Assembly: GCA_023436175.1 (NCBI GenBank)
Contig: JAEZKE010000001.1
Coordinates: 1 to 15,044, forward strand
Length of the DNA stretch: 15,044 bases
Source of the DNA: Methanobacteriota archaeon
Lineage (GTDB): Archaea > Methanobacteriota > Methanobacteria > Methanobacteriales > Methanobacteriaceae
Direction: 5' to 3'
The number at the start of each line of letters is the position of its first letter. Within the stretch, counting starts at the first letter, position 1. The notes under the pieces were generated by a model. It saw only the letters and a program-made list of their open reading frames with translations. It ran no database searches and was not told the origin of the DNA. The position numbers and the translations under genes are program-made. Below, piece after piece: positions 13,998-15,044 of this stretch.

Positions 13998-14009
13998 TAT
14001 AATTTAAAA
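13998..14009 (+). promoter_or_regulatory. Putative aIF2 beta promoter (TATA box)
   Basis: ATAATTTAAAAC is a TATA-like element centred about 60 nt before the ATG at 14065. The expected leader of about 34 nt would include the GGAGGT ribosome-binding site. This fits an own promoter behind the mcm terminator. Confidence 0.4.
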
Positions 14010-14064
14010 CGTTATTTTTAAGATTATAACTAAACCCATTCAATTCTTAGTGGAGGTTAATAAT

Positions 14065-14472
14065 ATGAGCGATTACGATAAATTATTAGATAGAGCTATA
14101 GACCAATTACCCCAAAAGGTTTTTGAAACAAAAAGATTTAGCGTCCCTAAAGCATATTCAGTAATTCAGGGGAACAGGACAATTATACAGAATTTTAAAG
14201 ATATTACAGAAGCATTAAACAGGGACCCTCAGCATGTTCTCAAATTTTTACTTAGAGAATTAGGAACTGCAGGGAATTTAGAAGGAAGCAGAGCTATAAT
14301 GCAGGGTAAATTTACACATTACCTCATAAATGAAAGAATAGACGACTATGTAAAAAGATTTATCATGTGCCATGAGTGTAACAGGCCAGATACCAAAATA
14401 GTCAGAGAAGACCGCGTATTTTTACTTAAATGCGAAGCATGTGGTGCTAAAGCTCCACTTAAGACATTATAA
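14065..14472 (+). CDS. eif2b: Translation initiation factor aIF2 subunit beta
   Basis: A 135-residue aIF2 beta, the small subunit of the heterotrimer that carries initiator Met-tRNA to the ribosome in archaea. It shows the N-terminal helix that contacts the gamma subunit (YDKLLDRAIDQLP, 3-15), the central alpha-beta domain (about 35-95, with NFKDITEALNRDPQHVLKFLLRELGTAG) and the C-terminal zinc ribbon C102-x2-C105 ... C123-x2-C126. Length is typical. The frame is open from a GTG at 14050, but the ATG at 14065 has a full GGAGGT seven nt upstream, so I choose it. The stop codon lies inside a hairpin that begins a long array of palindromes before nmd3. Confidence 0.96.
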   Translation: MSDYDKLLDRAIDQLPQKVFETKRFSVPKAYSVIQGNRTIIQNFKDITEALNRDPQHVLKFLLRELGTAGNLEGSRAIMQGKFTHYLINERIDDYVKRFIMCHECNRPDTKIVREDRVFLLKCEACGAKAPLKTL

Positions 14473-14656
14473 ATGGCATTTCCATTTATATCCATTACGC
14501 TCAAAAATTCTTTGAATTTTTGGCGTTGAAGGAAAACCGAAGGTTTTCCTGAACCGCAAAATCATAGATTTTGCAGGCCCCAAACACTTTTAGTGTGCGA
14601 ATCTACGATTCGCCACGTCAAAATTGAAAATTTTGACAGTGTTTGAGGGTTTTTAT
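14468..14656 (+). repeat. Array of hairpins between aIF2 beta and nmd3
   Basis: Successive stems: 14468-14476/14482-14490 (loop CATTT); 14498-14510/14514-14525 (loop TTT, T14501 bulged); 14530-14538/14542-14550 (loop GAA); 14556-14563/14567-14574 (loop ATA). Then an outer stem, CCC plus CAAACAC (14578-14587) with GTGTTTG plus GGG (14639-14649, A14646 bulged), encloses 14597-14603/14607-14613 (loop TAC) and 14617-14625/14629-14637 (loop GAA). A five-T run (14650-14654) follows. Nearly all positions are in a stem. It could be a structured RNA or terminator, or an accretion of palindromic repeats. Confidence 0.85.
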
Positions 14657-14660
14657 TTAA
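14650..14660 (+). promoter_or_regulatory. Possible nmd3 TATA box formed by the end of the hairpin array
   Basis: TTTTTATTTAA, which includes the T-run of the last hairpin, lies 22-31 nt before the two candidate nmd3 start codons and could serve as its TATA box. No Shine-Dalgarno precedes either start. Confidence 0.3.
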
Positions 14661-14677
14661 CTAAATTAAATTAATAA

Positions 14678-15044
14678 ATGATTTTTATGTTCTGTCCAAA
14701 TTGTGGAAAAACTGAAGAGAAACTTTTTGATAACCTCTGCAGGTCCTGTTTTTTAAAAGATGTTGTTTTAGCTGAAATTCCTGATCAGATCGAAATAACA
14801 ATATGCGCCCACTGTGAATCTCGCCTTGAAAAGGGAAAATGGCATGATTTAGAAATATCAGACGAAGAAGTTATACTAAACACATTAAATGACAATATAA
14901 CCTTAAACAAATATGCTCAAGACGTTGAAATTGATCTTGAACTGATTTTAGAACGAGGATCTACCCTTGAATTTATTGTACATATCAAAGGATCTGTTTT
15001 AGGGGAACTAATCGAGCAAGACTATAATTTAAATGTTAAAATCA
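14678..15044 (+). CDS. nmd3: NMD3-related ribosome biogenesis protein, partial (C-terminus outside window)
   Basis: An open frame of 122 codons runs off the right edge. It starts MIFMFCPNCGKTEEKLFDNLC and has cysteine pairs C6-x2-C9, C21-x2-C24 and C43-x2-C46, followed by an alpha/beta region (VEIDLELILERGSTLEFIVHIKG). This is the N-terminal zinc-rich part of NMD3, which in eukaryotes is the 60S export adaptor. In archaea a role in large-subunit maturation or quality control is inferred. Either ATG 14678 or ATG 14687 (MFCPNCG, the more family-like start) could be used; neither has a Shine-Dalgarno. Placement after aIF2 beta agrees with a translation cluster, although the hairpin array lies between them. 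Confidence 0.85.
   Translation, partial: MIFMFCPNCGKTEEKLFDNLCRSCFLKDVVLAEIPDQIEITICAHCESRLEKGKWHDLEISDEEVILNTLNDNITLNKYAQDVEIDLELILERGSTLEFIVHIKGSVLGELIEQDYNLNVKI

Noticed and set aside
14468..14656. The palindrome array could be taken for a CRISPR array.
   Set aside because: The stems differ from each other and there are no uniform direct repeats separated by equal-length spacers; no cas gene is nearby.

Overview
The window is archaeal and most likely from a mesophilic member of the Methanobacteriales, close to Methanobacterium. The evidence is a strongly AT-rich sequence, a set of archaeal information-processing genes (MCM helicase, aIF2 beta, NMD3, RNase P component 4, AglB-type oligosaccharyltransferase, archaeal topoisomerase IA), TATA-type promoters, GGTGA/AAAGGAG ribosome-binding sites, and an MCM sequence that I recognise as very close to the Methanothermobacter thermautotrophicus protein. 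The species assignment is an inference. I see no CRISPR array, transposase, prophage or tRNA/rRNA gene.

Layout. Positions 1-536 (minus strand): a partial YhbY-type RNA-binding protein that overlaps the RNase P subunit gene rnp4. Positions 881-3343 (minus): a probable DRG GTPase / Thi4 thiazole synthase / AK6-Fap7-type NTPase operon. Positions 3344-3757: a gene-free interval with an imperfect tandem duplication, upstream of a small double-CBS protein gene (3758-4141, plus). Positions 4244-9007 (minus): aglB and topA, each with its own promoter region. CBS and aglB converge on a symmetric terminator hairpin. Positions 9008-9450: a divergent promoter interval. Positions 9451-10623 (plus): a YfcE/MJ0936-type metallophosphodiesterase and an RlmE-type 2'-O-methyltransferase, probably cotranscribed. 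Positions 10781-11546: two unrecognised small proteins in convergent orientation, one of them single-pass and membrane anchored. Positions 11868-15044 (plus): mcm, aIF2 beta and the 5' part of nmd3.

Functionally this is a core-housekeeping stretch: RNA processing and ribosome biogenesis (rnp4, yhbY, AK6, DRG, rlmE, nmd3), translation initiation (aIF2 beta), DNA replication and topology (mcm, topA), protein N-glycosylation (aglB) and thiamine biosynthesis (thi4). The genes match known families well and I see no broken or fused gene.

The unusual material is between the genes. Positions 14468-14656, between aIF2 beta and nmd3, hold a dense run of hairpins, nearly all with 3-nt loops, the last ones nested inside an outer stem that ends in a T-run. 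A shorter element with the same terminal sequences (CCCCAAA ... TTTGAGGGTTTTT) lies at 11773-11803 in front of mcm, next to a 28-bp perfect palindrome. These look like members of one palindromic element family, or a structured RNA. I would look there first for something undescribed. Secondary points are the tandem duplication upstream of the CBS gene, helically phased direct repeats upstream of topA, probable leaderless starts for mcm and for a 77-residue orphan gene, and the odd arginine codons of that orphan.
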